Source of the DNA: EX4572-165 sp964581795
GTDB lineage: Archaea; Thermoplasmatota; E2; DHVEG-1
Length of the DNA: 43,677 nt
Direction of reading: 5' to 3'
Assembly: GCA_964581795.1 (NCBI GenBank)
Contig: CAZOPW010000008.1
Span: 1-43,677, forward strand
The position numbers were made by a program, and so were the translations under genes. The notes under the pieces were generated by a model. It worked only from the letters and a program-made list of their open reading frames with translations. It was not told the origin of the DNA and did no database searches. Below are positions 15,909 through 23,474 of this stretch, one piece after another (position 1 is the first letter of the stretch; the number at the start of each line of letters is the position of its first letter).

Positions 15909-17213
15909 ATGTTAGGCTCTATGAAACCAATTTTACAAGTTGCACTAGACCTAATCAATGGATCACGAGCCCTTAATATTGCTAAAGAAAGTGTAAAAGG
16001 AGGAGCAGACTGGATTGAAGCAGGAACTCCGCTCATTAAGAGTGAAGGATTAAATATTATTCGAAAACTTTCTCGGGAATTTCCGAAGAAAACAATCATT
16101 GCTGATCTGAAAACAATGGATACGGGGAGTCTTGAAACAGAAATCGCGTCTAAAGCAGGAGCAGACGTGATATGTGTTATGGCAGCTGCAGCAGATAGTA
16201 CGATAGAGGAAGCTATTGCTGCAGCACAAAAATATGGAACAAAAATCATGGTTGATCTTCTTGGAGTGTCCGATCCGGTTAAACGGGCCGAAGAATTATC
16301 ATCTATTGGCCTTGATTACCTTTGTGTTCATGTTGGCATCGATCAACAAATGACTGGTGAAAAACCAGAAAACATCGTTACCGAATTAGTTCAAAAGATA
16401 GATGTCCCAATTGCAGTGGCAGGTGGTATAAATAGCGAATCAGTGGTTGATGTTTTGAATGCCGGTGCTTCAATTATCATTGTAGGTGGGGCAATCACCA
16501 AAGCAGAAGATGTAACTCAAGCAACAGTACAAATTAAAAAAGCAATGAAAGATAAAAAAAAGATTAAAAGTAAAAATTTTAAAAAATATGATGAACGTGA
16601 AATCAAAACAGCATTTCAACAAGTTTCAACCCCGAATATATCAGATGCAATGCATCGAAGAGGTGCCATGCAAGGAATAAAACCATTGCAAGAGAGTGTT
16701 CATTTAGTAGGTCAAGCATATACTGTAAACACTCTGGATGGTGACTGGGCAAAACCAGTAGAAGCAATTGAACATGCAAAAAAAGGACAAGTCCTTGTGA
16801 TTAATGCACATCAAGGACATACTGCAGTATGGGGTGAACTTGCTACTTGGAGTGCAAAAGAGAAACATTTAGCAGGAGTAATCATTGACGGAACTGTTAG
16901 AGATGTAGAAGCTATTAGACAAATAGAATTTCCTGTGTTTTGTCGTTACACTGCACCAAATGCAGGAGAACCAAAAGGATTCGGAGAACGAAATGCACAC
17001 ATTCTTTGCGGAGGACAACCAGTTTCTCCAGGTGATTGGATTATCGGTGATTCATCTGGTGTTGTTGTAGTTCCTCAGAAAAAAGCTCAAGAGATAGCGA
17101 ATAGAGCATTAGATGTTCATGAACATGAAAATAGAATACGAGAAGAAATAAAACGAGGAAAATCACTTAGTGAAGTTATGTATCTAGAGAAATGGGAGGT
17201 TCAAAAGAAATGA
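15909..17213 (+). CDS. Fusion of 3-hexulose-6-phosphate synthase and RraA-like domain
   Basis: This 434-residue protein joins two domains. Residues 1-215 are an orotidine-decarboxylase-like hexulose-phosphate synthase barrel ('LQVALDLINGSRAL', 'GADWIEAGTPLIKSEG', 'IIADLKTMD', 'CVHVGIDQQ', 'VAVAGGIN'). Residues 225-434 are an RraA-like domain ('STPNISDAMHRRGAM', 'GVIIDGTVRDVEAI', 'GDWIIGDSSGVVVVP'). This fusion is known in archaea, where the HPS half makes or uses ribulose 5-phosphate plus formaldehyde. The RraA half's activity is uncertain. A TATA-like TTTTTATAAA lies about 20 bases upstream; ATG 15921 is an alternative start. It overlaps the next gene by four bases. Confidence 0.9.
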   Translation: MLGSMKPILQVALDLINGSRALNIAKESVKGGADWIEAGTPLIKSEGLNIIRKLSREFPKKTIIADLKTMDTGSLETEIASKAGADVICVMAAAADSTIEEAIAAAQKYGTKIMVDLLGVSDPVKRAEELSSIGLDYLCVHVGIDQQMTGEKPENIVTELVQKIDVPIAVAGGINSESVVDVLNAGASIIIVGGAITKAEDVTQATVQIKKAMKDKKKIKSKNFKKYDEREIKTAFQQVSTPNISDAMHRRGAMQGIKPLQESVHLVGQAYTVNTLDGDWAKPVEAIEHAKKGQVLVINAHQGHTAVWGELATWSAKEKHLAGVIIDGTVRDVEAIRQIEFPVFCRYTAPNAGEPKGFGERNAHILCGGQPVSPGDWIIGDSSGVVVVPQKKAQEIANRALDVHEHENRIREEIKRGKSLSEVMYLEKWEVQKK

Positions 17214-18196
17214 AAAAAGTTTATTTTTTTTCTAATATTTCCACTCTCGTTGATGTATTAGATTCTTTACATATTTCATCATTTGAAAACAAGGATGTAT
17301 TAGTGAAGCTACACATGGGTGAAGTGAAAAACAAGTATTTTCCGAAACCAGAATATGTAAAAAAACACATAGATATCCTAAAGAAAAAGGATGCGAATCC
17401 TTTTTTGTATGATACAACAGTGTTATATAAAAGTCCGAGAAGATTTAAAACAGGATATCAAAAAGTCGCAAAACTTCATGGATTCACTCAAAAAAAGGTT
17501 GGTTGTGACGTAGTAATAGATGACACAGGTGTTCCTGTTGAAATTGAAGGAGAAACTTATGACGTTGGGGAGACATTACATAAAAGTTCACATATCCTTG
17601 CGTTGTCCCATGTAAAAGGTCATAATGCTACTGGCATGGGTGGAGCAATCAAAAATTTTGGAATGGGTGGAGTCACTAAAGAAACAAAAGCTTGGATTCA
17701 TAAAGGCAGTAAACCACTCTATAAAAAGGATAAATGCACGTATTGTGGCGTCTGCAGTGAAGTATGTCCGTTTAATGCAATAAAGATTGGTGATAAAGAC
17801 TGGAAGTGGAGTAATCGATCTTGTTTTGGTTGTGGTGTTTGCGTGGATAACTGTGAATTTAATGCATTAGAGTATAAACGATATGATATGCAGTATACAC
17901 TTGCGTGTGCAGCAAAAGCTTGTGTCGATAATAAAAACGTTATTTATGTTAATGAAGTAAAACGGATTTCAAGGAATTGTGATTGTGATCCGTTCTCCGG
18001 ACCAATTATTTGTCCAGATATTGGATATGTCGCATCTGATGATATAGTGGCAGTTGATACAGCTTCATTAGATTTAATTCATAATGGTAAACCTGATCTA
18101 TTCAAAAAAACACATCATGTCGATCCAGAAAAACAACTTCAATATGGAGAAGAAATTGGATTGGGTACAACAGAATATGAATTGATTCAAATGTAA
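17210..18196 (+). CDS. DUF362 protein with 2 x [4Fe-4S] ferredoxin domain
   Basis: This 328-residue protein has an N-terminal DUF362 domain ('VLVKLHMGE', 'SHVKGHNATGMGGAIKNFGM'). At about residues 180-230 follow two ferredoxin clusters, 'CTYCGVCSEVCPFNAI' and 'CFGCGVCVDNCEFNAL', and further Cys residues occur near 'NCDCDPFSG'. It is cytoplasmic and likely redox-active; its exact reaction is unknown. ATG 17210 overlaps the upstream TGA (ATGA), and GGGAGGT at 17194-17200 is nine bases upstream, showing strict coupling with the HPS-RraA gene. Confidence 0.85.
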   Translation: MKKVYFFSNISTLVDVLDSLHISSFENKDVLVKLHMGEVKNKYFPKPEYVKKHIDILKKKDANPFLYDTTVLYKSPRRFKTGYQKVAKLHGFTQKKVGCDVVIDDTGVPVEIEGETYDVGETLHKSSHILALSHVKGHNATGMGGAIKNFGMGGVTKETKAWIHKGSKPLYKKDKCTYCGVCSEVCPFNAIKIGDKDWKWSNRSCFGCGVCVDNCEFNALEYKRYDMQYTLACAAKACVDNKNVIYVNEVKRISRNCDCDPFSGPIICPDIGYVASDDIVAVDTASLDLIHNGKPDLFKKTHHVDPEKQLQYGEEIGLGTTEYELIQM

Positions 18197-18211
18197 CTAG
18201 TTAATCCGCAT

Positions 18212-18739
18212 TTATTCGATAAAATCAACATGTCCATCTTCGATGGAGTAGATTGCTCCCTTCAGATGAAGTTTATCTTTTTCAATTGCATTTTTTATGA
18301 TTTCACTTCGTTGAGGAAGTAAACGCAGTTGTCGATTTAAATTCGCCAAAATATGATTTTTATTAGTTGGAAAACTTTTCTGTATCTCAGAAATAAGTAC
18401 ATTTTCTGTTTCTTTTGTATCTTCAGCTGCTTGAACTGCACCACAATGAGTATGCCCTAATATTATTAAATGAGACACATGAAGATGATCTACTGCATAT
18501 TCAAGACTAGCAATAACTGTCTCATCGACAGCTATGTTACCAGCAACTCTAACAACGAATAATTGACCGATTTTCGCTTGAAAAATAAACTCAGGAACCA
18601 CCCGTGAATCAGCACAAGTAAGAACTGCTATTTTTGGATGTTGTCCTAACACATGTTTTTCTGCCTCATTTGCATACTGTTGTTCAAAGGACTTGTTTTG
18701 TTGTATTAACTGATTAATTGTTCTATCCTCTGATTTCAT
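18212..18739 (-). CDS. Beta-class carbonic anhydrase
   Basis: This 175-residue enzyme interconverts CO2 and bicarbonate. The zinc ligands are visible as 'TCADSRVVPE' (Cys, with the Asp-Arg dyad) and 'GHTHCGAV' (His and Cys). Length fits the small beta-class (Cab-like) group. It begins 23 bases after the stop of the MFS transporter on the same strand, so the two are probably cotranscribed. Confidence 0.92.
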   Translation of the reverse strand: MKSEDRTINQLIQQNKSFEQQYANEAEKHVLGQHPKIAVLTCADSRVVPEFIFQAKIGQLFVVRVAGNIAVDETVIASLEYAVDHLHVSHLIILGHTHCGAVQAAEDTKETENVLISEIQKSFPTNKNHILANLNRQLRLLPQRSEIIKNAIEKDKLHLKGAIYSIEDGHVDFIE

Positions 18740-18762
18740 GATAATTCCTGTGCGCGTTATTA

Positions 18763-20085
18763 TTAATAATCAGTAATCTTTGCATTATAGATAAATGCGA
18801 TACCTGCAGCTATAAAACACATTACTGCTGCTGGATAGAATGCATAAGAGAAACTAAAACCCACGTCTTGTACTGCTCCAGCAAGAATAGGGCCGACTAT
18901 TCCACCAAGGCCATATGAAGTAAATACGTATCCATAATTAAGTCCAACTGTTTCACTTCCAAAAGTATCTGCAGTAGCTGCTGGAAACAACGCAAAGTTT
19001 CCACCAAAGTTAAACCCAATAAGCGCTGCGGCTATATAGAAATAGATAGGATTACTCGTAGTAAAAAAGAATACTCCCATCATAACACCCTGAAAAACAA
19101 ACATTGATATGAGGGCTTTTTTCCGCCCAATGTTATCAGATATTTTTCCCCAAGCTATTCGACCTGCACCATTGAAGATCGGCAAACACACTGCTGCTCC
19201 AATCACTGCAAAATCAACTGCTTCCTCATAAGTAAATCCAAAAGCTGCAAAGCCCTCCGCCGGGTTTTTTGCAAAATTTTGAATGTTACCAATAACCATT
19301 AATCCAGCGAGGGCTCCTATAAGAAACATGAACCACAGCATGTAAAATTGCTTTCGTTTCAACATCTGTTTTGGTAGAAAAGCAATTTCCTTTCTCTCCT
19401 TTCCACTTTCATCTTTTTCAACGATTGGTTTATATCCCTTAGGTAACCATCCTAGAGGCGGATTTCTCATTACTAATGAACCAAGTACAACCAAAATAAG
19501 GAATATGACACCATAGATTTTGAATGCCATGTCCACATTTGCAATAGTATAATTTGCGGTATTGATTAATCCATTGATTCCAATGATTGATGGTGGGTTA
19601 GCCATTAGAATCCAAAGAAATGCGCCAAATCCAAAACCTGCGACTGCAAGTCCAGAAACAAGTCCTTTTTTATCTGGGAACCATTTAATTCCAACCCCTA
19701 TAGGAACAACGTAAGCTAAACCAATACCAGCGCCTCCGATGAAACCAATCCCTAATAGTTTAACAGGGAAGTTTGCTCCCGCAAATCCACCAATCAGATA
19801 GCCTAGACCTAAGAGAATACCTCCAAGTAGAGCAATTTTCATTGGGCCATATCTCTTTTGCATTCTTCCACCAATAATGGTAAAAATTCCAAAAGTGGCA
19901 AGACCAGCACTGAAAATAGCTTGAGTCATCGTTTTTGAGAATCCAAATGCAGGTGATTGTAAAGGAGTGGTAAATGCACTCCATGCATAAATTGCACCTA
20001 GTGCAATCTGAATTGCAATGGCGCCAATAACAACGATCCAACGATTCATAATTTTTGTATTAGCATTATCCTTATCTGATGTCAT
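18763..20085 (-). CDS. OFA-family MFS transporter
   Basis: This 440-residue transporter has twelve predicted helices and belongs to the oxalate/formate antiporter family of the major facilitator superfamily. Typical blocks are 'ALGAIYAWSAFTTPLQ', 'FSAGLATFGIFTIIGGRMQKR', 'GLVSGLAVAGFGFGA' and 'GRIAWGKISDNIGRKK'. The carbonic anhydrase gene follows on the same strand. An anion exchange involving formate, oxalate or another carboxylate is suggested by the family; the real substrate is not readable from the sequence. A TATA-like ATTATTTAAAAA lies upstream. Confidence 0.88.
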   Translation of the reverse strand: MTSDKDNANTKIMNRWIVVIGAIAIQIALGAIYAWSAFTTPLQSPAFGFSKTMTQAIFSAGLATFGIFTIIGGRMQKRYGPMKIALLGGILLGLGYLIGGFAGANFPVKLLGIGFIGGAGIGLAYVVPIGVGIKWFPDKKGLVSGLAVAGFGFGAFLWILMANPPSIIGINGLINTANYTIANVDMAFKIYGVIFLILVVLGSLVMRNPPLGWLPKGYKPIVEKDESGKERKEIAFLPKQMLKRKQFYMLWFMFLIGALAGLMVIGNIQNFAKNPAEGFAAFGFTYEEAVDFAVIGAAVCLPIFNGAGRIAWGKISDNIGRKKALISMFVFQGVMMGVFFFTTSNPIYFYIAAALIGFNFGGNFALFPAATADTFGSETVGLNYGYVFTSYGLGGIVGPILAGAVQDVGFSFSYAFYPAAVMCFIAAGIAFIYNAKITDY

Positions 20086-20174
20086 AACGATTACCTTTGC
20101 GTGGCTGAAAAAAAGGATTATTTAAAAAACTTTCGAGAAAATCAGATTATTTTTCAGATTTCAATGCATTGTAT

Positions 20175-20291
20175 TTAAATAGATTGAAGAAAAGCATAGA
20201 AACCAGTGCCAATCATAAAGACCGCGATTAACACAGCCAATATCTTTACTGCATATTTCTTTAATACATATGTTAGCTTATTTAAGTTGAT
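20175..20291 (-). CDS. Putative 38-residue single-helix membrane protein, non-AUG start
   Basis: This short frame overlaps the last ten bases of the ValRS gene. It encodes INLNKLTYVLKKYAVK and then a hydrophobic helix (ILAVLIAVFMIGTGFYAF) ending LQSI: a basic amphipathic start plus one membrane helix. The strong SD GAGGTGA at 20296-20302 (minus strand) sits four bases before ATC 20291-20289. No ATG or GTG occurs in the frame before the SD-proximal codons, and an internal TTG would cut off the basic segment. An ATC start is therefore inferred, as for the FetA-like gene at 7317, which shares GAGGTGACAA. It could be a chance frame. No known family recognised. Confidence 0.4.
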   Translation of the reverse strand: MNLNKLTYVLKKYAVKILAVLIAVFMIGTGFYAFLQSI

Positions 20292-23023
20292 GTTGTCACC
20301 TCAGTTGATACAAGAAAGTAAAAGGGTCCAAAGGTTACTAATGTTTCGTCTCTATCCGAACCCGGCACATGAGACGATTTCTTTATCGATATAAAATCAT
20401 GCTGTATTAATGATTCATTTGGATTTGCTAATGATGCATAAGGGATTTCTTTCCAAGTTAGATCTCCTGTTTCATTAATAATATCAATTAATTTTTCCTG
20501 ATTATTTTTTATATATAAAGCAACCTTTTGACTATCCTTTTTAAAAATCGGACCAAGTTTTGCATACACTGGTTCAATACTAGTAATTGATTCAACAATA
20601 TCCGGTTTACCCGGGATAAACTCATGTTCATCAGGAAGTTTCAATGTCTTTTTAATAATAGTTTCTTGGTTTCTTAATTGATCAATAAACTCTTTTGGTC
20701 CATACGTCGCAGAACTTTTAAGAGGTGCATTCAAAGCGATTCCATTTTCACTTTTAAACGCGCGCACGTCAGCAATGTAAGTTTTTACCGTTTCACCAAT
20801 TTGATGAGCTTGTTTATCAAAAAGAAATGGTGTAGGCCATTCTGCAATATGAATACTATCAAATGGTTGATTTTCTTTATACATCAATTGATATAATTCT
20901 TCAGTGATATGAGGAATAAATGGAGCGAAGAGTTTAATGATTCCAAAGCCAAGAGTGAATAATGTAAACCGAGTACTTTCTTCATGATCTTTTTCGTTGA
21001 TTGATGATTTTGCCATTTCTATGTAATGATCTGCAAGTTCATGCCAGACGAAATACTCAATATCTTTCATCGCTTGAGAATAATCAAATCTATCAAATTG
21101 TTCTGTTGTGCGTTTTATGAGTTCAGAGTATTTTGTAAGAATCCACCGATCGATTGTGTTAAGGTGATCTGGTTGCATTGGTTGTTCTGAACTAGTGATG
21201 TTTGCAGCGATAAATTGCTCAACGTTCCATAATTTCCGAAGTAATTTTTTCCCACGAATAACATCCTTTCTTCGGAAGGCATTATCTTCACCAAGTGAAC
21301 AACTTGCAGCGTAGCAACGAAATGCATCAGTGCCAAATTCATTGATTACTTTCAGTGGATCAATAACATTTCCGAGACTGGCATGCATTGGTGTACCATC
21401 TTCAGATAGAATAAATCCCCCCATCATAATGTTTTCAAATGGTTTTTCATCTGTAAGAAGCATGCATCTTAGAATCGTGTAAAACGCCCAGGTACGAATA
21501 ATATCATGAGCTTGTGGTCGCAGACTCATCGGATACATTTTTCTGAATAATGTTTCATCTCGATGCCAAAACGTGTTGAATAATGGAGATATTGAAGAAT
21601 CCATCCAAGTATCAAACACATCTTCGCTACCTACTGGCTTACCACCGCACTTGGGACATTTATCAACAGGTGGTTTGTCTATTGTTGGATCAACATAGCA
21701 GTCTTCAGGCCGAGCTAATATTACCTCTCCACATTCTTCACATTCCCAGAGAGGTATTGGGGTTGCGAAGTATCGTTGCCTGCTGATTACCCAATCCCAT
21801 TCCAGACTATTCACCCATTCTTCTAAACGAATTTTCATGTAATCAGGAAACCAGTTCATCTCATTACTTGCGTTAAGGACTAACTCTTTGAATTTGGTGG
21901 TTTTCAGAAACCATTGATTCGCATTGATGTATTCAACAGGAGTTTTACATCTCCAACATACGCCAACGTTTTGTTCTAAATCATGTTGATCGATAAGTAA
22001 GTCCTCGTCATTTAAATCAAGGATACAGGCTTGTCGAGCTTCCTTTATCTTCATTCCTTCATATTTTCCAGCTAGGGCTGTCATTGTTCCTTCTTCACTA
22101 ATACTCATATCTAGTGGAAGATTGTATTTAAACACCCAATTGAGGTCTTCTTTATCTCCAACGGTACAAATCATTACTAAACCTGTTCCAAAATCGGGGT
22201 CGACTGCATCATCTGCAACGATGTTCACTGTTTTTTTAAAGAGTGGAACATGTACTTGTTGATCGACTAACCATGGTGCTCTTTCATCATTTGGATGAAT
22301 GGCAACGATTTGGCAAGAGGATAATAATTCAGGACGAGTCGTTGCAATTTCGATATACATGCCTTGTTTGTCTTTTCCAATGCCATGGTATTTGAGGATC
22401 TGTTCAGGTTGATCTTTTGTAAAATAGAATTTTATCGTATTGATTTTTGTATTGTTTTCTTTATATGTTACTTCTGCATCAGCCATTGCAGTCATGCATC
22501 GAGGGCACCAGTTCACTGGGAATTTTCCTTTATAAATCAGGCCTTTGTTATAGAGTTCGATAAAAGAGATTTGAGTGATACGACGGTAATATTCTGCATC
22601 TGTTTGATAGTAGATGCTAGGATCCATGCTTTCGCCGAGTATGTTAAATTGTTCGATCATTGTTTTAATATTTTTTTCAGCGAATTCACTGCATAATTCA
22701 GTAAATTTATGCCGGTCAATATCTTTTCTTGTGATATTTAGTTCACGTTCTACTCGTTCTTCGATAGGTATTCCGTTTACATCAAAGCAGAGTGGGAAGA
22801 AGACGTTGTATCCTCGCATTCGTTTGTATCGTGCGGTAAAATCGATATGAGTGTAGTGAACAGCGTGACCTGCATGGAGCGGTCCAGAAGCGTATCTGGG
22901 GGGAACATCAATACTGTAAATTGGTTTGCTGCTTTCTTGCTTGAAATGATAAGTATTATTTTCTTTCCAGTGTGTTTGCCATTTTTTTTCGAAGCTTTTT
23001 TGATCGTACGTGTGTTTTGCCAT
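20282..23023 (-). CDS. valS: Valyl-tRNA synthetase, archaeal type
   Basis: This 913-residue class Ia synthetase charges tRNA-Val. The HIGH motif reads HAGH at about residue 50 ('PPRYASGPLHAGHAVHYTH'). The editing domain ('IATTRPELLSSCQIVAIHP') and zinc pairs ('CWRCKTP', 'CEECGE', 'CPKCGGKP') are present, then 'DTWMDSSISPLFNTFW', a valine-type feature. The KMSKS loop reads 'TPMHASLGNVIDP', so the second Lys is replaced by Ala and the first by Pro. Anticodon-binding and C-terminal regions follow and length is normal. The start ATG 23023 has GGGGA upstream. It is the only synthetase in the window; whether the genome has a second ValRS is unknown. Confidence 0.9.
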   Translation of the reverse strand: MAKHTYDQKSFEKKWQTHWKENNTYHFKQESSKPIYSIDVPPRYASGPLHAGHAVHYTHIDFTARYKRMRGYNVFFPLCFDVNGIPIEERVERELNITRKDIDRHKFTELCSEFAEKNIKTMIEQFNILGESMDPSIYYQTDAEYYRRITQISFIELYNKGLIYKGKFPVNWCPRCMTAMADAEVTYKENNTKINTIKFYFTKDQPEQILKYHGIGKDKQGMYIEIATTRPELLSSCQIVAIHPNDERAPWLVDQQVHVPLFKKTVNIVADDAVDPDFGTGLVMICTVGDKEDLNWVFKYNLPLDMSISEEGTMTALAGKYEGMKIKEARQACILDLNDEDLLIDQHDLEQNVGVCWRCKTPVEYINANQWFLKTTKFKELVLNASNEMNWFPDYMKIRLEEWVNSLEWDWVISRQRYFATPIPLWECEECGEVILARPEDCYVDPTIDKPPVDKCPKCGGKPVGSEDVFDTWMDSSISPLFNTFWHRDETLFRKMYPMSLRPQAHDIIRTWAFYTILRCMLLTDEKPFENIMMGGFILSEDGTPMHASLGNVIDPLKVINEFGTDAFRCYAASCSLGEDNAFRRKDVIRGKKLLRKLWNVEQFIAANITSSEQPMQPDHLNTIDRWILTKYSELIKRTTEQFDRFDYSQAMKDIEYFVWHELADHYIEMAKSSINEKDHEESTRFTLFTLGFGIIKLFAPFIPHITEELYQLMYKENQPFDSIHIAEWPTPFLFDKQAHQIGETVKTYIADVRAFKSENGIALNAPLKSSATYGPKEFIDQLRNQETIIKKTLKLPDEHEFIPGKPDIVESITSIEPVYAKLGPIFKKDSQKVALYIKNNQEKLIDIINETGDLTWKEIPYASLANPNESLIQHDFISIKKSSHVPGSDRDETLVTFGPFYFLVSTEVTTST
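20296..20302 (-). promoter_or_regulatory. SD site GAGGTGA near the end of valS
   Basis: A perfect GAGGTGA on the minus strand lies within the final codons of valS and points at the 38-residue frame that overlaps its stop. The following bases (CAAC ATC) resemble those after the FetA-like SD (CAAATC). It may be an accident of the codons for Glu-Val-Thr. Confidence 0.35.
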
Positions 23024-23100
23024 AATATCTGTTCCCCAGAAGTATCAGGTTTAAATCAGTTGTAGTGGTCAAAGATTGTTTATTTATAAAAATTTGGTTG
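23024..23100 (-). promoter_or_regulatory. valS promoter
   Basis: On the minus strand TTTTTATAAATA at about 23079-23093 is a good TATA box. Transcription would begin near 23060, leaving a leader of about 35 bases with GGGGA at 23033-23037 before ATG 23023. Confidence 0.5.
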
Positions 23101-23214
23101 ACTCTTTTTTGATTATTTGGTTTTATTGAATTTTTTCCCCTCCCAAAAAAATAAAATTACGTTTATAGTCGAAAGATGAATCGACAAATATAAATACTTT
23201 GCTGTTCACTTTTT

Positions 23215-23325
23215 AGTTTATGTGCAATACCGTAAATGACTATAAAACCTCTGAACTCTCCAAAATATGGAGAACAATTGAAGGAATTTTTTAATTTCTT
23301 CAATTCCTTTTTAATTTTTTTATAT
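23215..23325 (+). ncRNA. Candidate small structured transcript in the valS-regulator gap
   Basis: The gap 23101-23474 has no clear gene, but this part shows order. A TATA box (AAATATAAATA, about 23186-23196) follows a perfect inverted repeat GTCGA/TCGAC (23168-23172 and 23181-23185). Downstream are two hairpins: TCTCCA/TGGAGA (23257-23262 and 23268-23273, 5-base loop) and an 11-bp stem 23276-23286 with 23295-23305 (one G-U, 8-base loop). A T-rich run from 23308 then resembles an archaeal terminator. The segment also contains a 32-codon frame from ATG 23236 that could be a small protein instead. Evidence is structural only. Confidence 0.3.
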
Positions 23326-23389
23326 TTTAGCTAACAAAAAGAAAGATAAGCTATTTTTTAGTTAGATTTTCTTTATTTAATACCTTAAG

Positions 23390-23454
23390 TTTATAAAAAT
23401 TAATCTTATTCAATAATTCACAGATTGAAAATATTAATGTCTATCTAGTTAGAC
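23390..23454 (+). promoter_or_regulatory. Promoter and palindrome of the PAS regulator gene
   Basis: TTTATAAAAAT at 23390-23400 is a likely TATA box, giving a leader of about 50 bases. Inside the leader, GTCTATCTAGTTAGAC at 23439-23454 is an inverted repeat with 5-bp arms (GTCTA/TAGAC) ending 20 bases before ATG 23475. It may be an operator for self-control or a hairpin over the start. No SD is visible. Confidence 0.35.
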
Positions 23455-23474
23455 AAAATCAATGGTTGAAACAA

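Noticed and set aside
18876..19260. Possible frameshift or split in the MFS transporter
   Set aside because: The reading frame is uninterrupted and the twelve-helix pattern is complete.
20206..20394. 62-codon plus-strand frame opposite the end of valS
   Set aside because: It is antisense to valS and to the small membrane frame, with no expression signal.
23326..23380. Weak CTAAC/GTTAG repeat after the two hairpins
   Set aside because: Five-base arms with a long AT-rich spacer are expected by chance in this composition.
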